Assembly: GCA_039105265.1 (NCBI GenBank) | Contig: JAPFFF010000012.1 | Span: 620,001-684,000, forward strand | Source of the DNA: Tritrichomonas musculus | Lineage: Eukaryota > Parabasalia > Tritrichomonadida > Tritrichomonadidae | Direction: 5' to 3' | DNA: 64,000 bases | Shown here: in pieces, positions 42,315 to 52,624 of the stretch | Layout: every line of letters begins with the position of its first letter | Position numbering within the stretch: the first letter of the stretch is position 1 | The notes under the pieces: model-generated | Told to the model about the DNA's origin: nothing | What the model saw: only the letters and a program-made list of their open reading frames with translations | Databases searched by the model: none | Program-made: the position numbers and the translations under genes

Positions 42315-43064
42315 TTAATGATTCGTTGGCGTGTCAATATTAGTTGTCCCTGCAGGTTTAATTTTAATGTTGACAAATAATGGAGACTTTAATATGACAG
42401 GTTGGTACATGAAATCTACTAGCCTCATTTCGATGTGTTTTAGTGAATCGGTAAATGTTTTAATTTTGATTGGTTTAGATGAATCGTAATCAATTATAAT
42501 AGGTGCCTGTGGTTCTATAACAGTATCAACTGTTGCAATCACGGATGGTGTATATTCATGTTCTCCTATAATACTATGTACAGCTTGACCTTGTAGTGAT
42601 ACGAGATATAATCTATTGGCATAATCCAATATTGGCAAATCAGGTACAACTGTCTCATTGTTGGCAGGTATAACAACTTCATTCTTTACACTATATAATC
42701 CTGTTATCAGTTTAGCTCTATGAGAACCTCTAATGAACGATACTTTATGCTGACTCGATAAACTCATTGTCCTACCATCAATATTTTTGAACACAATTAT
42801 GTTTTGACAACTATTCAAGTATTTAACCAATCCAAGCATTGAGTAATAATATGTGTCTTTAAATTCTATCATCAGCGAACGTTCATTATTTCCGTCCTCA
42901 TATGAAAACATCAAATAGTCATCCTTAGTTACTATCAATATATTCCCCTTTGTATTGATTGATGAAACATAATACTTCACGTAATCACATTTCCAAGGTA
43001 TGTCTACATTTAGTTTCACCAGACTATAATCTGTTGCATTACTATTAACTGAACACAACATTTT
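42315..43064 (-). CDS. Polinton: unrecognised 249-residue beta-rich protein
   Basis: I take the ATG at 43062-43064 (MLCSVNSNATDYSLVKLNVD); the open frame continues further upstream but would overlap the divergent gene that starts at 43078, leaving only 13 bases between the two starts. The protein is rich in short beta-type stretches (YVKYYVSSINTKGNILIVTK, HKVSFIRGSHRAKLITGLYS), with no membrane segment. It may be a structural or fibre-associated protein, given its divergent pairing with the giant fibre-like gene; this is inference only. It ends next to the left TIR. Confidence 0.65.
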   Translation of the reverse strand, partial: KMLCSVNSNATDYSLVKLNVDIPWKCDYVKYYVSSINTKGNILIVTKDDYLMFSYEDGNNERSLMIEFKDTYYYSMLGLVKYLNSCQNIIVFKNIDGRTMSLSSQHKVSFIRGSHRAKLITGLYSVKNEVVIPANNETVVPDLPILDYANRLYLVSLQGQAVHSIIGEHEYTPSVIATVDTVIEPQAPIIIDYDSSKPIKIKTFTDSLKHIEMRLVDFMYQPVILKSPLFVNIKIKPAGTTNIDTPTNH

Positions 43065-43077
43065 ACTATCTGTTAAA

Positions 43078-46000
43078 ATGTCTATTGTACCATATGCTTT
43101 TCGTTGTAATGAAGCAACCAAGTTAAAGGATAAAGGTTTGTCGATAGAAGTAGCTGAAGATGATGAAGGTAACGAACAATTCAGTTTCACACGAGAGGAT
43201 GGTGAACCAGTCGCATTCAATAATATATATAGCAAAGCTGAAGTTGACCAAATGGCATTAGGAAAGGACTTCAAAATTGATTCATTTAAAGATCTAACTA
43301 TTACTGGTGGGCAAAGCTTACCTGTCTTCGCTGATGGTGCTACAAATACACAATATTGTACCACTTATAATAAACTGATGGAATTATTGAGAACCAATTT
43401 TAATAATCTAACCAAATATATACATGACCTAAATATAGATGGGGTCGATTTGAGTGATTTGGCGAACACAGATATATCATTGAGTCAAATGAATTATATC
43501 GATAACAACAACATAATTCAACCACACAATCCGTCAAGTATAAATGATGTCATCAAAACATACAACTCATCCAATACTTCGATTCAATCATTATTATCTA
43601 ACATGAATGGGTTTGTGAAGAAATCCGGATTTGAGAATACAGATATATATCCTAATGGTCAACTGAATTTATTTGGCTCCTCATTATCAAATAATCTCAA
43701 TGCAACAAATAATATCAAAACATATGCCAATCTATTCACCAGTCTCAATACCAATAATGCAAACCTATTACAAATATTGAATGGTCTTCAAAATGATATA
43801 TCAACTGCTTCCAATAGTGATATAACAAATCTCTTGAATACACTTGAGAATATGGAGTACCTCGTTGTCCTAAAAATAAATGATAGATATGAGATACGCA
43901 AAGTGAAGTGTCAAAAAGCTCCATCAGGTGATGACCTCCCAGTCGAGCCAACCAAATATGATGTCATCGTGAACCCAGATGATAATAAGGAGTATGATAT
44001 CGAAGATGTGGATACACTGATTGAAAACAAGTCACCTATCAGTCACGATAACATGGATAAAGTTATCAATGTAGTGGTCAAGACATCAAGTTTTATGCTA
44101 CTTCTATTGAAAAGTACATTCTCTATAACTGGTAAGCTATTATCATACACACTCTCAGGGGTATCATCTATGAGTAAGGTAACATACAATACAGCCACAT
44201 CATTGATGGAATCATTATATTTTAATTCAGGATACATCTGGCATTATACAGTAGATACATCTGGTAAACTGGTTCGCTACCTAATCACATTTAAGGATAG
44301 GGTTGTTGATGCACTACCAACAATTGATTCATCTACAGTACATAAAGTATTTGATAACTTTGGTAGTTTCATTAAATGGCTCCAAGAACCTGATAATTTT
44401 CTAATATGTGCAGGCACGTTTCAATTGACATTATTACTGATTATATATGGAATCAAAATAATATTCAATGAGGAGAAGACCTATAAGAAGCTTAGTCCCA
44501 TGGAGCATAAATTGAAATTTGAAGAGATGAAGAGAGAGCATGCAGCTATAGCAGCTCGCCTCAAGAAGAAAGCTAAACCAACACCCCTTAGTGATGAGAT
44601 TGATATACTAACGGATGATAACCCATTATTGGATGTAGCATCAGTATTTGTTGATACGATTGATTTGGTGAATAATTTATGTGAGGCTCATAATTATGTC
44701 ATGGATAGATTGGATGAGATACCCGCAGGCGATTCAAATTTTGCCAGTGAGGCAGGTATCGATGAATTCATAATTACAAACAAGGATGTATCTTCATTAA
44801 CAAATACCATTAATAATATCGAATGTAACCTATTAGTTATTAATGTTCCTGATGAACAAAAACAAGCCTTCCTCAGCTACAATAGACCAATTTTCAAAAT
44901 TGTGTTACGAAAGAATGTTATATATGATAGCAAAGGCAGATATATTAAAGAGTTCTATATTGTATCCAAAAATAATAAGATACTGTGTCCAGTAATCAAA
45001 TTTGATTCGTATCAAAATTTCTGTATTATCAATGATAGTTCTTTAATCGCAACAAGATCCATTGGACCTGCTGACCAAAATGACCTCGATGGTAAGTTTT
45101 ATATAGCATTTGATAAAAAGTTACCATTTCATCCATATAAGCTATTCCTCAATGGAGAGTTATCAATTATGAATGAATACACACCAACTCTATTGAAAAC
45201 GGATAAGCCTATTAAATGTAAAACCATAATTGCTGATAATGCGTTGAAGCTTCATAAAAGTGATGTCCACTACTTCTATAAGCCATCCATTATTCAGGAT
45301 TACATTATACAGGATGAGGATTACTACAAAATTATATTTGAGGTGCCTGATGATTATACTATACCAGACCAACTCGAATTCAAGTTTACAGAACATTGTT
45401 TTGGTAACCATTGGTCATTGAAATGGTGTGCTGATGAGACCCATTCCAATAAAGGCTATTGGACAGGTAATAATATCCAAGGTAGACTCAATTCTAAAGT
45501 TATCACCAAATGGAATCTTCGACCCAGTAAGAAAACTAACGATTGCTACGGTTGCTGGATAACTATTAAGCAAACAGATTTGCACGAGTCGATAATTACA
45601 AATGAAGGGAATGGTTTGATGCATTCGCTATTGAAAAACTATAAACATGTATTCAAAATTCAAATGAATGATGGTACTATTAGAGATGGTAGTGAATGGA
45701 ATATGACATATGCTTACGAGAACCATTTAACAGATGGTCTATCGAACTCGTTACATCCAGGGTATTATGGTACCATCATTTTATATTTATCAATGGATAA
45801 CATCGAGGGAATTCGAACCGACCTGATTGATAAGATATATTTGGATATATATTTGGGGGATTCGATTACTGGCACTAGGTTATCATTCAAACCAGATGGG
45901 TTCCATGCTCAAAAGAATGGCAAGGTATATGTTGATGTCATCCCTGTCCTCGATACGATTGAGAAGATTAGCTATGAATATTCTACTACTAAAATTAATA

Positions 46001-48237
46001 CAGATACCAAAAATATTGAACTATATTTGAAGAAAGATTTCACTGACCCCATTGATGAAGTGAATTGGGACCCATCAACTAACGCATTCAAATATATAAT
46101 CGACCAACAATATTATGAAGTACTCCCGAGACCAGATGCCGCGACAACCTTATATACTGATTACAATATAACATCATCTAAGGTCATTACGGCTGATAAT
46201 ATTACTACCATGAGGAGTGATTTGAATGTACTCACTAACAACTTTGATGTAGTTAGTTATGATGTTAAAGATTTGACCAGTAGAGTGGATACATTAAATG
46301 CAGAAATGGGTGAGACTAAAAGAATTACTCAACACTTGCAAGATGATATCGACCAGGTTCGAATCGTATCAAATGTAGCCCTGGCATTTGGAGTCATCGG
46401 TACGGCTGGTAGCATAGCCAATGTTGGATTGACGTTGTTTCGAACAGGGTTCACAATCACTAAAGCTGGTATAGATTCAACCATTGAAGGTATATCCCAA
46501 GGTGAGCAAGCTTTATATCATCTAGGTGATGGAAGCAACCTACCTCCATTAAAAATAGCAAGGTCAACTACAACTGATTTAACTCCAATCATAAATTGGT
46601 GCGATGCAGATAAAGTTGCTGTCGAATATACTGATGATGTTAACAACCCCTCAACAACCATTACAACCTATAGAGATGCTATCGATTTATGCAACCACTT
46701 CAGGGAGTCATTGAAACCAGCATTTAGACTATTAGCTGAAAAAATAAATGAGGTTGAATTTAATACAACCCTACTTGATGATATCTATATTTCCAAAAAT
46801 AATTTAGTTAGAGATGACACTATTGATATTGTTGGTAAGCTAGTCAATAAGGATGTTCATCTTGAAGCTGAAGATGTGATTACAAATGGAACTATCAAAG
46901 TTAGGCTGATGTTAATGTTTATTAGCGAATTCAATGATATAGACTATGAGGAATATATTGTTACAATTACTATAGAGAATGGTAGTGTTAGTCAATATGA
47001 AGGTTGCGATTACTTCCCAACATGCACTCTCAATGATAAGATTATAATCATACCTAATCCCCAAAATGTTAAAGTCAATACTATTACTATCAAGGAGAAT
47101 ACTTGTGTTAGGAGGATGTCATTTACACCAAATGATTTAGCCTATACCTGTGACATAAATGCTCTTCATAATAAAATTGATGCTATCCATGAACAGACCA
47201 AATCTAATGATGCTTCACTAGCTACAATCATAAACGAGTACCCCACGGTTGATGAGGTCAATGATGTACTAAAGGAGTATGCATTAAAGAAAGATATACC
47301 TGAACCTGTTGATTTAACCAATTATGCTATGAAAAGCATTATTCCAGAAATTATTGAGGGGCAAACAACTATTCAATTCAAAATCGTCAATAATACAATT
47401 CCTGATTTGGATTACGACACATATCATGAACTGATTGAGCAATATGGGTTGGATATTGTCTCATCAAACAATTTCTATACGGCTCATTATGTTCACATAG
47501 ATTATTCGTACAATGACGATGATGACGAACAACCCTCTCAGATAATTCGTATCGAAGGAAGTAATTCTGGTCTTTGGATTCTGTATAGCTCCCATGAATT
47601 AATCAATCCAGGAAGTGGTGAAACACCGGAAATTTTATCATGTTCAATAACCAAAAATATCGAACCAACAGACAAAAACGCTTATTCAGCAAGATATGTG
47701 TCGAACACTTTTGCTTTGAAAACAGATATCCCAGAACCAGTTGATTTGTCAAATTATGCATTAAAAAGTGATTATGATGAACTGAAGACAAGGATAGAAA
47801 ATTTGGTAACTGAGAACACAAATTTGAAAGCAACCATAGAATCTTTTGAATCAAGATTAGCTGCATTAGCGAATAGATTAACGCGAATTAAGTATACATT
47901 CAGCGTACCAAATAGTACTAGCATTCGTTACCAATTCGAACAACCATTTGATGCATATGAGGCAACCCTCTATTTGACATATCATGAAAACAAAAATAAT
48001 GTTGCCAGTGAAAAAGAAATTAAAATTAATATATCATTCAATGTTAAAAATACACCTACGTATGAATACCAATGCGAACCAAATAAGATCTGGTTAAACA
48101 ATATTGAATTTCCATTAAATAGTAGCAATTTAATGGTCAATCCAACAGCTAATTTCATATTGATTGGTGGGTCATTCTTTTCATCAAATGGTATCTTAGC
48201 TGAAGATAATACCAAGAATGGAATACATTCATTATAA
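43078..48237 (+). CDS. Polinton: giant fibre-like / surface protein (1719 aa)
   Basis: Starts MSIVPYAFRCNEATKLKDKG. The N-terminal third is Asn/Ser-rich and phage-fibre-like (KAEVDQMALGKDF, DGVDLSDLANTDISL). A hydrophobic region follows (about 345-365 and 440-465, FQLTLLLIIYGIKIIF) with a basic stretch after it, so it may be membrane-anchored. The middle is beta-rich. Residues about 1080-1130 hold another hydrophobic Gly/Ala segment (ALAFGVIGTAGSIANVGLTL). The C-terminal part repeats ALKKDIPEPVDLTNYAMKS and ALKTDIPEPVDLSNYALKS, a pattern common in trimeric phage tail fibres, then a coiled coil and a beta-rich tip. A host-attachment or cell-surface role is an inference. It converges with polB, with 48 bases between the stops. 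Confidence 0.8.
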   Translation: MSIVPYAFRCNEATKLKDKGLSIEVAEDDEGNEQFSFTREDGEPVAFNNIYSKAEVDQMALGKDFKIDSFKDLTITGGQSLPVFADGATNTQYCTTYNKLMELLRTNFNNLTKYIHDLNIDGVDLSDLANTDISLSQMNYIDNNNIIQPHNPSSINDVIKTYNSSNTSIQSLLSNMNGFVKKSGFENTDIYPNGQLNLFGSSLSNNLNATNNIKTYANLFTSLNTNNANLLQILNGLQNDISTASNSDITNLLNTLENMEYLVVLKINDRYEIRKVKCQKAPSGDDLPVEPTKYDVIVNPDDNKEYDIEDVDTLIENKSPISHDNMDKVINVVVKTSSFMLLLLKSTFSITGKLLSYTLSGVSSMSKVTYNTATSLMESLYFNSGYIWHYTVDTSGKLVRYLITFKDRVVDALPTIDSSTVHKVFDNFGSFIKWLQEPDNFLICAGTFQLTLLLIIYGIKIIFNEEKTYKKLSPMEHKLKFEEMKREHAAIAARLKKKAKPTPLSDEIDILTDDNPLLDVASVFVDTIDLVNNLCEAHNYVMDRLDEIPAGDSNFASEAGIDEFIITNKDVSSLTNTINNIECNLLVINVPDEQKQAFLSYNRPIFKIVLRKNVIYDSKGRYIKEFYIVSKNNKILCPVIKFDSYQNFCIINDSSLIATRSIGPADQNDLDGKFYIAFDKKLPFHPYKLFLNGELSIMNEYTPTLLKTDKPIKCKTIIADNALKLHKSDVHYFYKPSIIQDYIIQDEDYYKIIFEVPDDYTIPDQLEFKFTEHCFGNHWSLKWCADETHSNKGYWTGNNIQGRLNSKVITKWNLRPSKKTNDCYGCWITIKQTDLHESIITNEGNGLMHSLLKNYKHVFKIQMNDGTIRDGSEWNMTYAYENHLTDGLSNSLHPGYYGTIILYLSMDNIEGIRTDLIDKIYLDIYLGDSITGTRLSFKPDGFHAQKNGKVYVDVIPVLDTIEKISYEYSTTKINTDTKNIELYLKKDFTDPIDEVNWDPSTNAFKYIIDQQYYEVLPRPDAATTLYTDYNITSSKVITADNITTMRSDLNVLTNNFDVVSYDVKDLTSRVDTLNAEMGETKRITQHLQDDIDQVRIVSNVALAFGVIGTAGSIANVGLTLFRTGFTITKAGIDSTIEGISQGEQALYHLGDGSNLPPLKIARSTTTDLTPIINWCDADKVAVEYTDDVNNPSTTITTYRDAIDLCNHFRESLKPAFRLLAEKINEVEFNTTLLDDIYISKNNLVRDDTIDIVGKLVNKDVHLEAEDVITNGTIKVRLMLMFISEFNDIDYEEYIVTITIENGSVSQYEGCDYFPTCTLNDKIIIIPNPQNVKVNTITIKENTCVRRMSFTPNDLAYTCDINALHNKIDAIHEQTKSNDASLATIINEYPTVDEVNDVLKEYALKKDIPEPVDLTNYAMKSIIPEIIEGQTTIQFKIVNNTIPDLDYDTYHELIEQYGLDIVSSNNFYTAHYVHIDYSYNDDDDEQPSQIIRIEGSNSGLWILYSSHELINPGSGETPEILSCSITKNIEPTDKNAYSARYVSNTFALKTDIPEPVDLSNYALKSDYDELKTRIENLVTENTNLKATIESFESRLAALANRLTRIKYTFSVPNSTSIRYQFEQPFDAYEATLYLTYHENKNNVASEKEIKINISFNVKNTPTYEYQCEPNKIWLNNIEFPLNSSNLMVNPTANFILIGGSFFSSNGILAEDNTKNGIHSL

Positions 48238-48285
48238 GGAGGTAGGTACTCAACAAGTTAGTCATCAGCTAGCCAATCAAAAATA

Positions 48286-51200
48286 TTAAAACTTCATCGT
48301 CCTATTAAATTGAGGGAGATTGATTTGCTGATACAATTTATTTTTGCGAAAACAATTGGCACCATCGAGTAGGTTAAATGTAATCTCCTCACCATTATAC
48401 ATGAGCTCATATAATTCTTCAACACTAATATTATGATGCTTACAATAATTGAGAATACATTGTTTAGGAACACCTTTCATTCTAATATGATATCCTTCGT
48501 TGCCATTCTCATCGACCAGTATATCTAGATATGATTTCTTACCAAGCGCTATCAGTTTACGTGAATGGACTTCGCCAACAGCACCATCAAATCTGTCAAA
48601 ATCAATATGAAACTGACACATCTGCTTACCAATCAATTGTCTCCCATATTTTGAATTATATATTTTTGCGATGCGTTCAACATCATCTTCCATAATATGC
48701 ATGCTATCAGTATCTTGATAATATATATTGATGCCGTGTTGCTCAGCCGTATTCATAACTCTATTCATAATATGCTTACTCCATGAGAGAACTGATGCCC
48801 CAAATTGTGGTAGGTTGAAGTGATTATATATAGGCTTCATCTTCTTAACATAAACGTTGTTAATATTATCGGTTTCTGTAATCTCACTTATATAATTATA
48901 ATTCCTCCAGATATAGTTATATATCTTCTCCTTGGGGACGGATTTAGTCTCGATTGGAATAGCTTTCAAAATAGACTTACCATATATACTATTGAGGAGC
49001 AGCTTAATAGTTTGCTCCAACGGATTACATGCTCGTTGGTATCTCAATCTAAGTCTAAATAATTTATCGATGAACTTATTTATAGTTGTATTGAAACCTT
49101 CATTGAAATAGTATCCGCGAATGAACTCATAATCGAAATCATAAAACTCCATTAAATCCATGAATGCTATCTTGTCGATATAGAAATGGGTGACTGGATT
49201 GTTATCAAATATCTTGCTACCATTATCATCCCGATGGAATACATGCCCAAATTTGTAATCAATATCACTCTTACATTTAATTTTTGTAATATTGATTTCT
49301 GCAAAAAACGTGTCATATCTCAACAGCTCTTCCTTCGAAACATTTGCGGGGATGATCTTAGGCTTGCCCTTGGGTACCCCATTCATAATTCTCATCGCAG
49401 ATGGATATAAAGACACGGCATCGAAGTCTTGGATGCGCCCCTCTATGTATTGCTTATCATTATTCGCAGTCATTGTCCTACCTCCGCTAACACATCTCAG
49501 GATAAAATTCTGGGGCTTACCACTCAACTCATAGCATCCATTAAAGCATCCATATCTCTTAGCGAAATCGTATCCAATAGCTGAGATAGATATATAGTTA
49601 TGAATGTTTAACATATTAATCTTGGTTTCATGAAATATTTTCATGAGGTCTTCATTAAATTTCTCCAAGCCCTTCATCAAAACTATGCAATCCTTCTTGC
49701 AATAAAATTTCGCATATTTCATGATATCTATATTTAATGAGTCATACGCATCAGCTATCTTCGCATTTTCAATCAACTGTTTAAAATCTCGTGCAATCTC
49801 ATGCAAAGATTTCTCATCTTTTTTCTCATCATAATATTGTATTTGGAATTCTAACGCTGGCACGATACAACGTTTAATATTATGTTCCGTATATAACTTA
49901 TAAGCCATGATTTCCTTGTGGACATCTAAGTTGAACATGCTCGCGAATTTCCTCAAGGGCTTATTAATTAGAGAATAGCTGTTGCGGAACGTTAACGTTT
50001 TCACAATCTTGTTATCGATATATTTGTTCATGATGATTTGTAATATAGTACCTGCTCGCTCAAGTATCTTGGGCCGCCAACCATATGTGTTCATGAAGAA
50101 GCATGCATCATATTTTAGATTGTGAAAGTATGTTAATGATTGGTCCTGTAAATAATCTAATAGCTGTTCATTAATATTATCTCCTGTGAAAGATATACTG
50201 TGAATATATGCACCATCTCTCCAAGCTGTACAATTTAGATATGGAACATGAGGAGACACCGTTGAGTTGGTTTCGTAATCGCTATAATAAATCCTACTCC
50301 ATTGCTTACCGTAATTAGTATCTGTTTTGATAGGTTTGCAACATAGCTCCTCATCATAATTTAAATCGACATAGTCATTGAGATTATTATTGAATTCGGT
50401 CGTTGCTAATATATTTAATTCACAATTCTTAATCTCTCTAAATAAGTTTAAATCAAACATCTTACGTAGTATAATCATTGGAGTGGTACCTTCATTTTTA
50501 TATAGAGGGGTATCTTTATTAACACCCTTGATTAGAACTCTCCTATCAATTGGAATATGAGCAAATTTTTCATCGAGCTCATCTCTATGTTCCAAATAAT
50601 ATGTTGTCGCCATGATATTTTTATTAATCATGTAGTGATTCTTATATAGGAGTAGGTCGACAGTTCTCACGTAATCCTTAGCCCATGGTTTCTTTCGCGT
50701 ATCAATTCTAACATTATATTGGTGGCGAGTATCTTTGGATTCATCGATACGTCGTATAATGAAGTGGCATTTGAATTCCTTGGCAACACTGATAATACGA
50801 TTACAAGGAACTCGCTTAGTCCTAATATAATTCCTCAAATGATTTATTTCATCTATCTCAAACACACCTGATTGAATACATGCATATACGAAGCAGTTGT
50901 CCTTATAATTATTTTTGTCTATGGAACTAAATATATGGTAATCTGTCAAATCGATATTGCTCAAATTGATATATGGGAAAAATCCGCCATCATACATGTT
51001 TCTAAAATCTTCATCAATCTCAATCTCTTCATTATAAACTGTATTCGTATCAGGGTCCAATTTTTGAATCGAAAATGTGGTGGTCTTTTTGAACTTACTT
51101 TTAGTTACAAATAATGCTTCGTATCGAACGGGTATAAATGTGCTGTTGTAGTTGGGATTTACATCACTAGCATCTTCGATCAAATCAACGGTGCCTGCGA

Positions 51201-51816
51201 TATGACCAATCGTGTTATCAATCATCCATTTATCACTCAAGGTGAAATATTTATAGGTACCATCGAGTGAGTGAGCTTTGACAACAGGTCTCTCATCACC
51301 TTTCAAACTATAACATTTTCTCAACGCCTCACAAAATGCTAAACGTTTGTCTTCATCATCTCCTATCAACACATCAAATGATATCCTCCTATTCACGTAT
51401 AACATATATTCGGTCATATATTTTTGGAAATTGCGTTTATTGACAACATCCTTGATTCGTTTCTCATATTGAATTCTCTCATCAGTCTTGGATTGATATA
51501 AGTTGATGGGGATGTTTAATATAAGCCTCTCCTCTAATGCGTTGTCGCGAATACTATTTTTATACTGATTACGTTGCTGAACTCGATTGATATGACTCGA
51601 TTTGCCTTTACGAATGGTCGCGAATAATTTATTATCATCCTTATCAAATGCTCTAATATAATCATCAACGCAAACACCTCTCCTATTAATATGCATACTT
51701 ATCAATCGATTCGATAACTCACCCTTCAACTCTCTCAACGATGCAGTTTTATTAGCGAATCCGGGTAACGATAAGATATCTCTTTTGGTGAGTTTACTCA
51801 ATAATTTATTTTTCAT
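48286..51816 (-). CDS. polB: Polinton: protein-primed family B DNA polymerase
   Basis: At 1176 residues it would replicate the linear element using a terminal-protein primer. Exonuclease motifs: YSDYETN (Exo I), FHNLKYDACF (Exo II), YCKKDCIVL (Exo III). Polymerase motifs: DFDAVSLYPSAM (A), LLLNSIYGKS (B), YYQDTDSMHI (C), and LGKKSYLD (KxY-type). Residues 1-65 (LTKRDILSLPGFANKTASLR, GVCVDDYIRAF) are a small domain shared with two other proteins of this element (52625-53629 and 58767-59936). All hallmark motifs are present and the length fits Polinton enzymes. The next gene leftward is the fibre-like protein, in convergent orientation. Confidence 0.96.
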   Translation of the reverse strand: MKNKLLSKLTKRDILSLPGFANKTASLRELKGELSNRLISMHINRRGVCVDDYIRAFDKDDNKLFATIRKGKSSHINRVQQRNQYKNSIRDNALEERLILNIPINLYQSKTDERIQYEKRIKDVVNKRNFQKYMTEYMLYVNRRISFDVLIGDDEDKRLAFCEALRKCYSLKGDERPVVKAHSLDGTYKYFTLSDKWMIDNTIGHIAGTVDLIEDASDVNPNYNSTFIPVRYEALFVTKSKFKKTTTFSIQKLDPDTNTVYNEEIEIDEDFRNMYDGGFFPYINLSNIDLTDYHIFSSIDKNNYKDNCFVYACIQSGVFEIDEINHLRNYIRTKRVPCNRIISVAKEFKCHFIIRRIDESKDTRHQYNVRIDTRKKPWAKDYVRTVDLLLYKNHYMINKNIMATTYYLEHRDELDEKFAHIPIDRRVLIKGVNKDTPLYKNEGTTPMIILRKMFDLNLFREIKNCELNILATTEFNNNLNDYVDLNYDEELCCKPIKTDTNYGKQWSRIYYSDYETNSTVSPHVPYLNCTAWRDGAYIHSISFTGDNINEQLLDYLQDQSLTYFHNLKYDACFFMNTYGWRPKILERAGTILQIIMNKYIDNKIVKTLTFRNSYSLINKPLRKFASMFNLDVHKEIMAYKLYTEHNIKRCIVPALEFQIQYYDEKKDEKSLHEIARDFKQLIENAKIADAYDSLNIDIMKYAKFYCKKDCIVLMKGLEKFNEDLMKIFHETKINMLNIHNYISISAIGYDFAKRYGCFNGCYELSGKPQNFILRCVSGGRTMTANNDKQYIEGRIQDFDAVSLYPSAMRIMNGVPKGKPKIIPANVSKEELLRYDTFFAEINITKIKCKSDIDYKFGHVFHRDDNGSKIFDNNPVTHFYIDKIAFMDLMEFYDFDYEFIRGYYFNEGFNTTINKFIDKLFRLRLRYQRACNPLEQTIKLLLNSIYGKSILKAIPIETKSVPKEKIYNYIWRNYNYISEITETDNINNVYVKKMKPIYNHFNLPQFGASVLSWSKHIMNRVMNTAEQHGINIYYQDTDSMHIMEDDVERIAKIYNSKYGRQLIGKQMCQFHIDFDRFDGAVGEVHSRKLIALGKKSYLDILVDENGNEGYHIRMKGVPKQCILNYCKHHNISVEELYELMYNGEEITFNLLDGANCFRKNKLYQQINLPQFNRTMKF

Positions 51817-51878
51817 TTATATATCATTAAAAATGGCCCGGTTTCAAAATCAACTCATTTTTTTATCGCGCTATCAAA

Positions 51879-52604
51879 ATGTCTCACGATAATATCAATA
51901 TTGACCAATTATTGGAACGCATCAAATTACTTGAGGAGGAGAATGCTAGATTGAAGGCTACCCCTGATCTTGTCGATGTTGGTTGCAATACAGATGGACG
52001 CGGTGATGATGTATGTCCCACCGTTGAAAAGGATGAAGATGCTAAATGGTTCCCCCTCAAGAATTATGAAAACGAGTATGAGATATTGAACTGCTACCCT
52101 TATCCAATTCGTAAGATAGCAACTGGTAGGATTGTTACTGAATTCAAAAATAAAACTAGCGGATACATCCAAGTATCTCTCAATGGTAGCTGTCAACAAA
52201 AACATAGACTTGTTGCACTACAATTCATATATAACGATGACCCTGTAAACAAAACTATCGTCGACCATATAGAGCAGGATAGGACATATTATCATGTAAA
52301 ATGTTTACGATGGGTTTCGACTCAAGATAATAATAAAAATAGGAGTTCAACGAGAGGTATTGTATACGAGTATTTTGACGATATAGATGAAGATGCAATT
52401 GTCGTGAATAAATACGGTGACCACTTATTTGAGAACTATTATTATTTCGATAATAAGTTTTACTATTTCAACGGAGTACGTTACAGAGAATTATATATCA
52501 AAGAGAATAAATCAGGTGTTCTATTTGTTAGCATGAAGGACACTAAAAATAGAACTGTCAATGTATATGTAAATAGATTCAAGAAAATATATAACTTGAA
52601 TTAG
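51879..52604 (+). CDS. Polinton: HNH endonuclease-like protein with coiled-coil N-terminus
   Basis: This 241-residue protein opens with a short coiled coil (LLERIKLLEEENARLKA). It then has a NUMOD4-like segment (WFPLKNYENEYEILNCYPYP) and an HNH-type core (QQKHRLVALQFIYNDD, VDHIEQDRTYYHVKCLRWVS, QDNNKN). This layout is common to homing-endonuclease-like proteins in phages and trichomonad genomes. It is transcribed against its neighbours: polB lies 63 bases upstream head-to-head, and the basic SAP-like gene converges with 20 bases between stops. It may act in element mobility or be a hitchhiking homing gene; activity is not provable from sequence. Confidence 0.78.
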   Translation: MSHDNINIDQLLERIKLLEEENARLKATPDLVDVGCNTDGRGDDVCPTVEKDEDAKWFPLKNYENEYEILNCYPYPIRKIATGRIVTEFKNKTSGYIQVSLNGSCQQKHRLVALQFIYNDDPVNKTIVDHIEQDRTYYHVKCLRWVSTQDNNKNRSSTRGIVYEYFDDIDEDAIVVNKYGDHLFENYYYFDNKFYYFNGVRYRELYIKENKSGVLFVSMKDTKNRTVNVYVNRFKKIYNLN

Positions 52605-52624
52605 TATTATTTTTGCGGAGCATA

